64,000 bases of DNA, taken from NCBI RefSeq assembly GCF_020463795.1, contig NZ_CP080025.1:65001-129000 (forward strand), in the 5' to 3' direction. The notes below the pieces were generated by a model. It did no database searches. It saw only the letters and a program-made list of their open reading frames with translations, and was not told the DNA's origin. Each line of letters opens with the position of its first letter. Position 1 is the stretch's first letter. A program made the translations under genes and the position numbers. Origin of the DNA: Echinicola marina (GTDB taxonomy: Bacteria > Bacteroidota > Bacteroidia > Cytophagales > Cyclobacteriaceae). Of this stretch, positions 52,160-60,522 are shown piece after piece.

Positions 52160-53008
52160 ATGAGGAAAATACACATAATAGGCCTTGGCCTTTTGGGCGG
52201 CTCCTTTTCATTGGGATTAAGAGCAGCGCTACCTAACCTGACTATTACGGGTATGGACCATAATCAAACTCACCTAGATCAAGCCCTTAGTTTAGGGATT
52301 ATTGATGAAGCAAAAGCAACTCCTGACCGGGACACTGATATTGTGGTAGTGGCCATACCGGTACATACAATCATTCCTGTTCTAGAAGATTTATTGGACA
52401 AGGTCAGTGAACAAACCCTCATCATGGACTTTGGATCCACAAAGGAAAATATCTGTGCCAGTCTCGAGGATCACCCTAAAAGGAAAAACTTTCTTGCAGC
52501 TCACCCAATAGCAGGTACAGAATACTCAGGCCCAAGCGCTGCTTTTCCAGGCTTGCTACAAGACAAAATCATGATCCTTTGCGAACTGGAGAAAACAGAC
52601 CTGCACCTTAAGTCCAAAGCCTATACAGCATTTGAAGCCCTCAACATGAAGATTAGGTTCATGGAACCACATGAACATGACAATCAACTGGCATTTGTTT
52701 CCCACCTTTCCCATATCAGCTCTTTTATGCTCGGCAAAACCGTGCTTGATAAAATGCAAGATGATAAAAACATCCTTGATATGGCTGGAAGTGGCTTTGC
52801 CTCCACGGTAAGGCTAGCAAAAAGCTCTCCTGACATGTGGGCCCCCATACTTCAGGAAAATAAAGACAATGTGCTAGAAGCTCTCAATGGCTATATCAGA
52901 AACCTAACAGAATTCAGGGATCATTTGGCTTATGAACAATTTGAAGACCTGCGTAAAATAATGAAAAAGACCAATCAGATTGGGGAAATTTTAGATCTGA
53001 AAAGTTAG
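52160..53008 (+). CDS. tyrA: Prephenate dehydrogenase
   Basis: NAD-dependent oxidative decarboxylation of prephenate to hydroxyphenylpyruvate. The 282-residue chain opens with the Rossmann site IHIIGLGLLGGSFSLGLRA. It then shows IMDFGSTKENIC, FLAAHPIAGTEYSGPSAAFP with the catalytic His, and LAFVSHLSHISSFML. No ACT domain is fused, so tyrosine feedback is probably weak or elsewhere. It is last in the pheA unit and its final 4 nt overlap the end of the convergent binding-protein gene. Confidence 0.95.
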   Translation: MRKIHIIGLGLLGGSFSLGLRAALPNLTITGMDHNQTHLDQALSLGIIDEAKATPDRDTDIVVVAIPVHTIIPVLEDLLDKVSEQTLIMDFGSTKENICASLEDHPKRKNFLAAHPIAGTEYSGPSAAFPGLLQDKIMILCELEKTDLHLKSKAYTAFEALNMKIRFMEPHEHDNQLAFVSHLSHISSFMLGKTVLDKMQDDKNILDMAGSGFASTVRLAKSSPDMWAPILQENKDNVLEALNGYIRNLTEFRDHLAYEQFEDLRKIMKKTNQIGEILDLKS

Positions 53009-53787
53009 ACCAATCGCTTTGACAGTGATTTGAAATAAGCAGGCGCATATTGCAGCCGGCTACCATACCAAGAAAACATTTCACCATCCACCAAAACCAC
53101 TTTACTATGCGGAAACAGCTTCTGGAAGACATCCAAATGTGTTTCTTTAAACGGAAATGGTTCAGAGCTTAGAAAAATGAAATCTGGATTGAGGTCTTCG
53201 ATTTCTTCTATTTTTAAACTAGGGTATCTTTCACTTTCCAATACATTCTCAAGCCCGTTCCATTTAAGCATCTCATCTATAAAAGTCTTTTTTCCTACGC
53301 CGATAATCGGTTCCTGCCAGATCAGGTACAGCACTGTACCTATTCGCGCCACTCTTTTCAACCAGTCTTGCTGTATTTTACCAATTAACTTCTGAGCTTC
53401 TCCCTCTTTACCTGTCAGTGCTCCAATATCGGATATCATTTTAAAAGCATCCGACAAATTATAAATATCACTCATCCATACAGGAAACCTCTGCTCCAAT
53501 ATTTCAATACCCTCTCTGTAGTTTTCTTCCTTATTACCGATAATCAAATCAGGTTCTAGAGCCTTAATCACCTCAAACTTGAATTGCTTAGTCCCACCTA
53601 TAATGGTTTTTTTCTCTTTTAAGCCCTTGGGACGAACACAAAATTTGGTAAGACCGACCAGTTGATCTTCCAAACCTAAATCCACCAACAATTCCGTCTG
53701 GGAAGGCACCAAGGAAACAATTCGCTTTGGCATTTTTGCAAGCGTTACCTCCCTCCCCATTTGATCTTTATAAAGCTCTTTCACCAT
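53005..53787 (-). CDS. Helical-backbone metal receptor / BtuF-like binding protein
   Basis: A 260-residue class III periplasmic-binding-fold protein of the cobalamin/siderophore receptor type: RIVSLVPSQTELLVDLGLED, ALEPDLIIGNKEENYREGI, and NPDFIFLSSEPFPFKETHLD. It has no signal peptide or lipobox, which is unusual for a transport receptor but common in this Bacteroidota group, where such proteins are annotated as helical-backbone metal receptors. YLIWQEPIIGVGKKTFIDEM matches the typical second-lobe strand. No permease or ATPase is nearby. Ligand unknown. Confidence 0.87.
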   Translation of the reverse strand: MVKELYKDQMGREVTLAKMPKRIVSLVPSQTELLVDLGLEDQLVGLTKFCVRPKGLKEKKTIIGGTKQFKFEVIKALEPDLIIGNKEENYREGIEILEQRFPVWMSDIYNLSDAFKMISDIGALTGKEGEAQKLIGKIQQDWLKRVARIGTVLYLIWQEPIIGVGKKTFIDEMLKWNGLENVLESERYPSLKIEEIEDLNPDFIFLSSEPFPFKETHLDVFQKLFPHSKVVLVDGEMFSWYGSRLQYAPAYFKSLSKRLV

Positions 53788-53836
53788 TTTTCATCCAATT
53801 TAATACTAAAAAACATTCCTACTCAAGTCCACCCCA

Positions 53837-53844
53837 CAAATATA
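53837..53844 (-). promoter_or_regulatory. Candidate -7 box for the BtuF-like gene
   Basis: Reads TATATTTG on the minus strand, a perfect TAnnTTTG, 49 nt before the ATG. The nearest upstream TTG leaves a 14-nt spacer. Confidence 0.42.
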
Positions 53845-53960
53845 AACACGTCAGCTAGCAAGAATCGCGCCCCCTGCTAAATAACATAGTTGAACTAAAA
53901 AAGACCAAAATCACCCTTATCGAAATTTATTGCTGCATAACACAGAAAACAGCAGTACAC

Positions 53961-53993
53961 AAAAAAATCCCTGAAAAATTCAGGGATTTTTTT
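53961..53993. terminator. Orphan intrinsic terminator
   Basis: A 15-bp perfect inverted repeat AAAAAAATCCCTGAA/TTCAGGGATTTTTTT with an AAA loop. It is more than 170 bp from the gene on its left and 340 bp from the end of the gene on its right, so it does not clearly belong to either. Confidence 0.88.
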
Positions 53994-54333
53994 AATACCA
54001 ATTAACCGCATAAAGAAATTTGTTCGCTACTTTTTCTCTGAAAATCCTATTTGGAAACCCCAAGAATCCGCTTGCAACATTTAACGCTTTCAAAAAACAA
54101 ATTTATCGAAAGGAGTTATGGCACAATTTATAATAAAAAGGAATATAATAAAAATTACCTTTCAATTTATTTAAAACCAATTTTCGTTTTATTGTTTTTC
54201 ATATAAAAATAAGATCGAATCATCTCACAAATGGCACACCTTCTCTATTTATTCAGGACAATGAGGCACTGCCTCTCCGCCCTGCTGAGCTGAAATTTCA
54301 CATTAAAGCCGATAATTAGGATCAACGATTTAT

Positions 54334-54804
54334 TTAAACAAAAACAGGAAATTCTTGTAGCTGTTTGTAAGCCCCTGATTTTTGATCATACTGTAAGCAG
54401 ATATGTTCTAACCCATTACTGATCGCCATAAATTCAGCCCCGATCGTCTTATTGTATACACATACTTGCTCCACCACCTTTTGGTTTAATTTTACTTCAG
54501 GAGCTTTGCATTCAACCAAGAAAAAAGGCTTCCCCTCCCGATTAAGCACCAAAATATCGAAACGTTTGTTCAGCTTATTATACTTCAGTCCCCTCTCTAA
54601 TGAAAATAAGCTTTTGGGGTATTTCTTATAGCTGACTAAATAAAAAATGATATGCTGTCTCACCCATTCTTCAGGAGTCAAAACCAAATATTTCTTTCTT
54701 AATGAATCAAAAACACATAACTTCCCATTCTCAGAAGAAAACTGAAAGTTCGTAGTTGGCAAATTAAGAGGCTTATTCAAAAAAGGGTAATCGGCTGCTG
54801 TCAT
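54334..54804 (-). CDS. Stand-alone HsdR_N-type (PD-(D/E)XK-like) protein
   Basis: A 156-residue protein resembling the N-terminal nuclease domain of type I restriction subunit R. The core pattern is visible: LFSLERGLKYNKLNKRFDIL with the catalytic Asp, then PFFLVECKAPEVKLNQK with the E-x-K pair (ECK), and a Gln helix (VVEQVCVYN). No helicase, methylase or specificity gene adjoins it, so it is not a restriction system. Single-domain copies of this kind are conserved in Bacteroidota without a known role. A -7 box ends only 4 nt before its start codon. Confidence 0.87.
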   Translation of the reverse strand: MTAADYPFLNKPLNLPTTNFQFSSENGKLCVFDSLRKKYLVLTPEEWVRQHIIFYLVSYKKYPKSLFSLERGLKYNKLNKRFDILVLNREGKPFFLVECKAPEVKLNQKVVEQVCVYNKTIGAEFMAISNGLEHICLQYDQKSGAYKQLQEFPVFV

Positions 54805-54808
54805 GCTG

Positions 54809-54816
54809 CAAATATC
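54809..54816 (-). promoter_or_regulatory. Candidate -7 box for the HsdR_N-type gene
   Basis: Reads GATATTTG on the minus strand, seven of eight matches to TAnnTTTG, and ends 4 nt before the start codon. If real, the mRNA is leaderless. It also overlaps the leader of the divergent amidohydrolase gene. Confidence 0.4.
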
Positions 54817-54854
54817 ACTGCTTCAAAATGGAAATAAAACTAACCTTAAAAAAA

Positions 54855-56492
54855 ATGAAACCATCTGCTTCAAAATTTTTGTTATCAGGTCTTACTTTTT
54901 TGATTTTTGCTTGCCAAGAGAAACAAGCTGTTGACCTTATCATCCATAATGCGGTCATTTACACTGTTGATAAGGATTTTTCAAAAATCGAGGCTATGGC
55001 TATTTCAGAGGGAAAATTTCTGGACTTAGGTAGCAATAATGAAATATTGGAGCAATACGAAGCCCCCAACACCTATGACCTCAACGGCCAGTTTATTTAT
55101 CCAGGATTTATAGATTCCCATGCCCATTTCTACAGGTATGGAACGAGTCTAAAAATCGTCAACTTAGTCGACTCGAAATCTCCAGAGGAAATGCTGGAAA
55201 GGGTAAAAGCACATAGAAAAAATCACCCTAACCAAGCTTGGATTTTAGGAAGAGGATGGGATCAAAATCAATGGGAAGAAAAAATCTTTCCCAACAAATC
55301 CGCACTTGACCAAGCCTTTCCTAATACCCCGGTCCTACTGACCAGGATAGACGGTCATGCCGCACTAGCCAATCAAAAAGCGTTGGATATGGGAGGTGTC
55401 CATGAAAACACAGAAATCCTAGGAGGTAAAGTCATTACTAGTAACGGAAAGACCACAGGACTTCTAGTAGATAATGCTATTGAGATGGTCAGCGCTAAAA
55501 TCCCTGACATTAGCGAAGCAGAATCACGACAAGCATTAATGGACGCTCAAAAAAATTGCTTTGAAGTAGGCCTGACTTCCGTCGTCGACGCAGGAATAGA
55601 CAAGGAAACCATTGAACTAATGGAAACCATGCAAAGTGAGGGACTACTTAAAATGAGAATTTATGCTATGGTCAACCCCACGGCAGAAAACAAAGCTTAT
55701 TATTTTGAGAGGGGTCCCTACCAAGACGAGTCCATAACCGTAAGAAGCTTTAAGATATACGGAGATGGCGCTCTAGGATCGCGAGGGGCTTCCCTATTGG
55801 CTCCATACCATGACAGACCTGGCGAAATTGGTTTTCTACTCAACACCTATGAAAACTTCTTGAGTACTGCTGAGGAAATCCATGACCATGGATTCCAAAT
55901 GAATACTCATTGCATAGGAGATTCGGCCAACAGGACTTTGCTAGACATATATGCCAAAGTTTTAAAAGGGAAAAATGACATGAGATGGAGAATAGAACAT
56001 GCTCAGGTTGTCAGCCCTAAAGACCTCAGTAAATTTGCTAAATACAATATTATTCCTTCTGTACAGCCCACACATGCGACCTCTGACATGTACTGGGCGG
56101 AAGACAGACTAGGCCCGGAAAGGATAAAGACCGCCTATATTTTTAAAGAATTGTTAGATCAAAACGGAAAAATAGCACTGGGCAGTGATTTTCCTGTAGA
56201 AAGCATTAATCCCTTATACGGTTTCCATGCAGCAGTATCCAGACAAGATGCAAACAACTGGCCAGAAAAAGGTTTTCAGCCCGAAAATGAGCTGAGTAGG
56301 GAAGAAGCATTGAAAGGAATGACTCTCTGGGCGGCTTTCGCAAATTTTGAAGAGCAGTTAAAAGGAAGTATTGAAAAAGGTAAGCTAGCAGACTTTGTTA
56401 TCCTTAAAAGGGACCTGATGACAGCACCTGAAACCACTCTGAGAAACCTAAATATACAGGCCACTTACCTCGGTGGTGAAAAAGTTTATTAA
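54855..56492 (+). CDS. Amidohydrolase lipoprotein (YtcJ-like)
   Basis: A 545-residue metal-dependent hydrolase of the amidohydrolase 3 family. A lipoprotein signal MKPSASKFLLSGLTFLIFAC (Cys near 20) suggests anchoring to a membrane. The barrel shows PGFIDSHAHFYRYG with the HxH metal site, WILGRGWDQNQW, RIDGHAALANQKAL, MNTHCIGDSANRTLLDIY, RIEHAQVVSPKDL and ALGSDFPVESINPL with the catalytic Asp. Substrates of this group are amides, imines or cyclic ureas; none can be named here. An in-frame ATG 27 nt upstream is possible; I prefer the one that gives a normal lipoprotein signal and follows an A-rich stretch. Confidence 0.9.
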   Translation: MKPSASKFLLSGLTFLIFACQEKQAVDLIIHNAVIYTVDKDFSKIEAMAISEGKFLDLGSNNEILEQYEAPNTYDLNGQFIYPGFIDSHAHFYRYGTSLKIVNLVDSKSPEEMLERVKAHRKNHPNQAWILGRGWDQNQWEEKIFPNKSALDQAFPNTPVLLTRIDGHAALANQKALDMGGVHENTEILGGKVITSNGKTTGLLVDNAIEMVSAKIPDISEAESRQALMDAQKNCFEVGLTSVVDAGIDKETIELMETMQSEGLLKMRIYAMVNPTAENKAYYFERGPYQDESITVRSFKIYGDGALGSRGASLLAPYHDRPGEIGFLLNTYENFLSTAEEIHDHGFQMNTHCIGDSANRTLLDIYAKVLKGKNDMRWRIEHAQVVSPKDLSKFAKYNIIPSVQPTHATSDMYWAEDRLGPERIKTAYIFKELLDQNGKIALGSDFPVESINPLYGFHAAVSRQDANNWPEKGFQPENELSREEALKGMTLWAAFANFEEQLKGSIEKGKLADFVILKRDLMTAPETTLRNLNIQATYLGGEKVY

Positions 56493-56507
56493 TCAAGTCA
56501 AATTTTT

Positions 56508-57206
56508 CTAAATGCTCAAATAGGGTAACAATCTATCCAACCAGTCCTTGGTGAAAATTTTGATATTCAATAAATCATCCAAGGACTGGTAATCACCGTG
56601 CTGCTTCCTATAGGCAATAATCACCTTAGCCTCACCATATTTGACATATGGATGAGCAGCCAAGTCTTTTACTGAAACTTGATTGATATCAATCTTACTT
56701 TTTACAGCTGGCTTAAAAATAAAGTACTCAAAAATCCCTTTGGCCACCTCTTCTTTCAGACCATAAACCTCTAGAAGTTGGGATTTTGCATACATCCCCC
56801 CTAGCTGCTCCCTGTATTTTACAATCCTGGCTGCCAAAACACTTCCTATACCAGGAACTATCTGAAGTAAAGAAGAATCTGCTTCTGAAAAATCAAGCTT
56901 ATTGATCAACTCCCTTTCCTGCTTAGGCCTTTCCCACCTTCCAGTATCAGGCGCAGAACTAACACTTGTTTTTACCTTAGAAGCTTGCTCAAAATTATCT
57001 TGATTATCAAAGTCATGGATTCTAGCTTCCACCATTTCCAGGTACTTCTCATATTCCCGCTCAGCCGCTCTATCCGAATACCAATCCAATACTTTTGGTA
57101 TCCATACAAGAACAAACAATATGGGGACAACCAATAAAAATCCCCTAGATTCTCTTTTTGTAAAACCTAAATAGGCCTTCAAAAAATAAAAAATTCTCTT
57201 CTTCAT
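56508..57206 (-). CDS. Helix-hairpin-helix (ComEA-like) membrane-anchored protein
   Basis: A 232-residue protein with one N-terminal membrane helix (about 20-40, GFLLVVPILFVLVW) and two helix-hairpin-helix modules. The first is ADSSLLQIVPGIGSVLAARI (near 120), followed by KSQLLEVYGL; the second is INQVSVKDLAAHPYVKYGEA (near 175), ending with KDWLDRLLPYLSI. Single-membrane HhH proteins of this type are called ComEA-like and may bind DNA at the envelope, but no uptake genes lie nearby. I start at MKKRIFYF, since the upstream frame adds residues with no support. Confidence 0.87.
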   Translation of the reverse strand: MKKRIFYFLKAYLGFTKRESRGFLLVVPILFVLVWIPKVLDWYSDRAAEREYEKYLEMVEARIHDFDNQDNFEQASKVKTSVSSAPDTGRWERPKQERELINKLDFSEADSSLLQIVPGIGSVLAARIVKYREQLGGMYAKSQLLEVYGLKEEVAKGIFEYFIFKPAVKSKIDINQVSVKDLAAHPYVKYGEAKVIIAYRKQHGDYQSLDDLLNIKIFTKDWLDRLLPYLSI

Positions 57207-57428
57207 AAAAATGACGTTTAAATGAACAGCTATCCTCCTAAAAAACAATAAATTGGAGTAGTGATAGATTTTGACTATCTCCCATAATATAATTGTATTG
57301 GAATTATTTTCAAAGATTTAGCATTATTGCATTGAATTAGGAATTCAAAAAAGACCTACATGCTATTTAGACAGATTTTAAATTACACTTAGAAGGTCGA
57401 AATAATTCATTTGATCCCTATTCTGTAA

Positions 57429-57436
57429 TAAATTTG
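57429..57436 (+). promoter_or_regulatory. Candidate -7 box for hemA
   Basis: TAAATTTG is a perfect TAnnTTTG, with a TTTG upstream at 57410-57413 but only 15 nt between them. The hemA ATG follows after 21 nt. Confidence 0.5.
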
Positions 57437-57457
57437 CAGTTGAATAACACTTATATA

Positions 57458-58726
57458 ATGCAGCATAAGTTTAGAGCCATAAGTCTATCATACAAGAATG
57501 CACCTGTAGAAATCAGGGAAATCATTGCATTAGACAATAAGGCCATACAATCGCTTCTGATAAAGTTAAAGGAATTTTTCAATGTGAAAGACACCCTTAT
57601 TTTATCTACCTGTAACAGGACAGAAGTGTATTATGCGCATGAATTGGACTTGAGTGTAGAGATCATCAAACTGATCGGTTCTGAAAAGTGTGTGCATGAC
57701 ATCGTCTCCTATCTTGAATTCTTCAATATCATCAATGATGATAAAAAGGCCATCCAGCATCTTTTTAAAGTATCCATGGGCCTAGAAGCTCAGGTTGTGG
57801 GTGATATGCAGATTTCCAACCAGGTAAAGCGAGCTTACCAAGCAGCTGCAGATGAAGAAATGGCAGGTCCATTTTTACACCGATTGATGCACACGATCTT
57901 TTTCACCAACAAAAGGGTGGTTCAGGAAACTGCTTTCCGTGACGGTGCTGCATCAGTATCTTATGCTGCCGTAGAACTGATAGAAGAACTCACTTCTAAC
58001 ACTAGAAATCCAAGGATCCTATTGATGGGATTAGGTGAAATCGGTGAAGATGTAGCAAAAAATATGGTGTACCTACCCGAGGCAGAAGTCACCTTAACTA
58101 ACCGTACCTTCGAAAAGGCCCAGAATATGGGAGCTGAATTAGGATATAAGGTTATTCCTTTTGAGGATGTTTATGAAGCGATAGAATCTGCGGATGTGAT
58201 CGTATCATCCATTTCCGCTAAAGAGCCTTTTATCACCAAGGAACTGGCAAAAAAACTTGATATCAAAAGCTATAAGCTTTTTGTGGACCTTTCAGTACCT
58301 AGGAGCATTGAGACCACCATTGAAGACGTACCTGGGGTATTGCTTTATAATGTGGACAATATCCAAAGCAAGGCCACAGCAACCCTTGAAAAAAGATTGG
58401 CCTCTGTCCCTCAGGTAGAAAACATCATAGAACAAAGCATTGAAGAGTTTTACGATTGGAAAAAGGAAATGATGGTTTCTCCAACCATTAATAAACTTAA
58501 AAATGCACTAGAGCAAATCAGAAAAGAAGAACTTGAGCGCTACCTTAAAAATGCCAGCGAAAAAGAATATGCTATCATTGACAAGATCACCAAAAGCATG
58601 ATGCAAAAGGTCATTAAAGTACCCGTGGTACAATTAAGGGCTGCCTGCAAAAAAGATCAAGCAGAAGAAATGATCGACATTATCTCTGATTTATTTGACC
58701 TGGAAAAAGTAAATATCAAGCATTAA
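57458..58726 (+). CDS. hemA: Glutamyl-tRNA reductase
   Basis: NADPH-dependent reduction of glutamyl-tRNA to glutamate-1-semialdehyde, first step of C5 tetrapyrrole synthesis. The 422-residue chain shows FRAISLSYKNAPVEIRE at the start, LILSTCNRTEVYYA with the catalytic Cys, GLEAQVVGDMQISNQVK (the usual GExQILGQ region, here GDMQI), SVSYAAVELIEELT and the Rossmann site ILLMGLGEIGEDVAKNM. The C-terminal dimerisation helices run from about 310. I start at the ATG rather than a TTG 24 nt upstream, because the latter lies in the promoter box. Confidence 0.95.
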   Translation: MQHKFRAISLSYKNAPVEIREIIALDNKAIQSLLIKLKEFFNVKDTLILSTCNRTEVYYAHELDLSVEIIKLIGSEKCVHDIVSYLEFFNIINDDKKAIQHLFKVSMGLEAQVVGDMQISNQVKRAYQAAADEEMAGPFLHRLMHTIFFTNKRVVQETAFRDGAASVSYAAVELIEELTSNTRNPRILLMGLGEIGEDVAKNMVYLPEAEVTLTNRTFEKAQNMGAELGYKVIPFEDVYEAIESADVIVSSISAKEPFITKELAKKLDIKSYKLFVDLSVPRSIETTIEDVPGVLLYNVDNIQSKATATLEKRLASVPQVENIIEQSIEEFYDWKKEMMVSPTINKLKNALEQIRKEELERYLKNASEKEYAIIDKITKSMMQKVIKVPVVQLRAACKKDQAEEMIDIISDLFDLEKVNIKH

Positions 58727-58759
58727 CAAGGTTCCAACATCTTCGATTTGTACGGGTGA

Positions 58760-58808
58760 ACAGGCTAAAAAAAGCCTGTAGCCGATTCTCCTATTTCAGG
58801 TTTTTTTT
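58760..58808 (+). terminator. Possible terminator after hemA
   Basis: A 7-bp stem ACAGGCT/AGCCTGT with an A6 loop, 34 nt past the hemA stop. The T run (58801-58808) lies 21 nt further, behind a second possible pairing CCTG/CAGG, so this is weaker than the other terminators here. Confidence 0.45.
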
Positions 58809-58827
58809 GCCACACAAATAAACATTT

Positions 58828-58863
58828 TTTGAAAATACATACATTCCTAATACTTTTAGGAAT
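58828..58863 (+). promoter_or_regulatory. Promoter of the WG-repeat gene with an overlapping inverted repeat
   Basis: TTTG (58828-58831), a 19-nt spacer and TACTTTTA (58851-58858; seven of eight) match the -33/-7 consensus. The -7 box lies inside the perfect inverted repeat ATTCCTAA/TTAGGAAT (58843-58850 and 58856-58863, 5-nt spacer), which could be an operator or a transcript hairpin. Confidence 0.5.
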
Positions 58864-58886
58864 TCTACATTAATAAGTAAGTACCT

Positions 58887-60449
58887 ATGAACATTTACGG
58901 GAAATGGGCTTTGGCCATTTCAATGTTTTTAACGAGTATCAATCTTTGTCAATCCCAGATTTACGAAGTTTATGATCAGCAGTATAATTTAGTCCAAAAG
59001 ATCAACAATGACCATATCTTCCTTTTGAGCGAGTCCATCAGGGTGAGCGACAAGGATAAAAAGTTAAAACTCCTCAACCATAGTTACGAGCCTTTTATTG
59101 AACTGGAAGGCGCTGAAATCTATCAGTATCTCGCGCCTTGGATCATAGTGACCAATGAAGGGAAATTTGGTGCTTACCATGAGTATGGTGAACAAATCCT
59201 CAAAGCAGAATATGACCATATAGATACGCACTATAATCAACTATTGGCCAACAAAGGCAATGTCTATTTCCATTATGACATTGGCAACCAAACATTTCAG
59301 ACCTTAGGCACCTTTCAAGATGCATTTATTGCACAAAATGGACAAGTCATCGCCAAAATCCCGTCGGGCTATTTACTACCTCTATCCTCTAATCCCAAAC
59401 AGAAATACCAAGACTTATCTTCCGTTTCCGATGGAACAATCGTATCCCATGAACCAAGTGGTTTTGGTATGATAAACCGAAAAGGGGAATACATACTTGA
59501 TCCTATTTTGGATAGCTTAAGTCATATTGAAGGAGAATATTTCTATGGCTATAATGAAAACCAATACATGCTCATTAAGGCCTTGGAAGATGATGCAGAT
59601 ATCCGATACAGCAGTTATCATAAAATCAGCTTAGAAGATGACGATGTGATTTTGGAGTATATCCACGGAAAGCTGAGAAGGGTTATGAAAAAAGACGGCA
59701 TCCTACTGGACATAGTGGGCATGCAGGAAGTTGTCCGCAAAGACCCTGAGCACTATAACGTCTATTTCAAAAATGGAAAAGTAGGTTTATTGGATCAAAA
59801 AGGCGTTTGGAGAGTCATTCCAATGGAGGGAGTTACTGCGATCTACCCCGGCAATGAAGACCTATTTGGGGCTGTTAAGGACCATCAGTTTGGTTTTGTA
59901 AACAGAAGTGGAAACCTGGTCATCCCATTCCAATTTAATGCAGTCAACAAATTCTCAGAAGGCCTTGCTGGTGTTAAAACCGACAACCAATGGGGCTATA
60001 TAGACCGCAATGGAGACTTGGTCATCAATTATCAATTTGATGAAGTAGGCGAATTCAATAGAGGCTTAGCCATCGTAAAGAAAAATGGAAAATCCAATCT
60101 CATTGACACGAAAGGGAACCTCCTCCTAAAGGATTATTATAATGCCATTTCGCTTTCTGATGACCAGTACTATATCACTGAAGAAAATGACTTGTATGGG
60201 ATTGTAGACCCACTAGGCAAGGAAATCACCGCCCCTATCTTCCAATCTATCAGGAGAGATGGCTACGATAGAATTATCGTACAAAGGAACAACAAATTTG
60301 GAATTTTGAAAGATGATGGTGAACTGGCCCTACCAATTTACTATCAGGCAATTTTGGTAGATAATGCTACTAACAAAATTTTGGCTGAAGACATTTATAC
60401 CCCACCCTTACTTGAAGATCCCAAGGATAAAAAGAAGAAAAACAAGTAA
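58887..60449 (+). CDS. WG-repeat exported protein
   Basis: A 520-residue protein with a signal peptide (IYGKWALAISMFLTSINLCQ, cut before SQIYEVY). The second half carries about five WG-type repeats: VGLLDQKGVWRVIP, FGFVNRSGNLVIPFQFNAVN, then WGYIDRNGDLVINYQFDEVG, GIVDPLGKEI and FGILKDDGELALPIYYQ. The repeats build a beta-propeller-like or solenoid fold thought to bind proteins or glycans. The C-terminus is basic (KDKKKKNK). No enzymatic motif. A perfect terminator follows the stop codon. Confidence 0.88.
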   Translation: MNIYGKWALAISMFLTSINLCQSQIYEVYDQQYNLVQKINNDHIFLLSESIRVSDKDKKLKLLNHSYEPFIELEGAEIYQYLAPWIIVTNEGKFGAYHEYGEQILKAEYDHIDTHYNQLLANKGNVYFHYDIGNQTFQTLGTFQDAFIAQNGQVIAKIPSGYLLPLSSNPKQKYQDLSSVSDGTIVSHEPSGFGMINRKGEYILDPILDSLSHIEGEYFYGYNENQYMLIKALEDDADIRYSSYHKISLEDDDVILEYIHGKLRRVMKKDGILLDIVGMQEVVRKDPEHYNVYFKNGKVGLLDQKGVWRVIPMEGVTAIYPGNEDLFGAVKDHQFGFVNRSGNLVIPFQFNAVNKFSEGLAGVKTDNQWGYIDRNGDLVINYQFDEVGEFNRGLAIVKKNGKSNLIDTKGNLLLKDYYNAISLSDDQYYITEENDLYGIVDPLGKEITAPIFQSIRRDGYDRIIVQRNNKFGILKDDGELALPIYYQAILVDNATNKILAEDIYTPPLLEDPKDKKKKNK

Positions 60450-60505
60450 CACAAATAGAAAAGGCGCTAAATTTGATTTTAGCGCCTTTTCTATTTGTGT
60501 GTTAC
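60446..60505. terminator. Bidirectional terminator between the WG-repeat gene and floA
   Basis: A 23-bp perfect inverted repeat (60449-60471 and 60478-60500; core AAAAGGCGCTAAA/TTTAGCGCCTTTT) with a 6-nt loop, extended by partly paired GTAAC/GTTAC at the ends. It overlaps the WG-gene stop codon and has T or A tracts for both convergent genes. Confidence 0.93.
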
Positions 60506-60522
60506 AAAATCAATGATAGAAA

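Larger units (their letters stand above)
53788..54333. other. 546-bp intergenic region with an orphan terminator
   Basis: No convincing coding frame on either strand. It holds a promoter box for the binding-protein gene, a perfect orphan terminator near its centre, and an AT-rich right part with scattered short frames of under 20 codons. A small RNA ending at the terminator is possible. Confidence 0.55.

Noticed and set aside
54118-54174. 18-codon frame starting ATGGCACAATTT after AAAGGAG
   Set aside because: Too short and AT-rich, the spacing to the AGGAG is wrong, and there is no conservation evidence.
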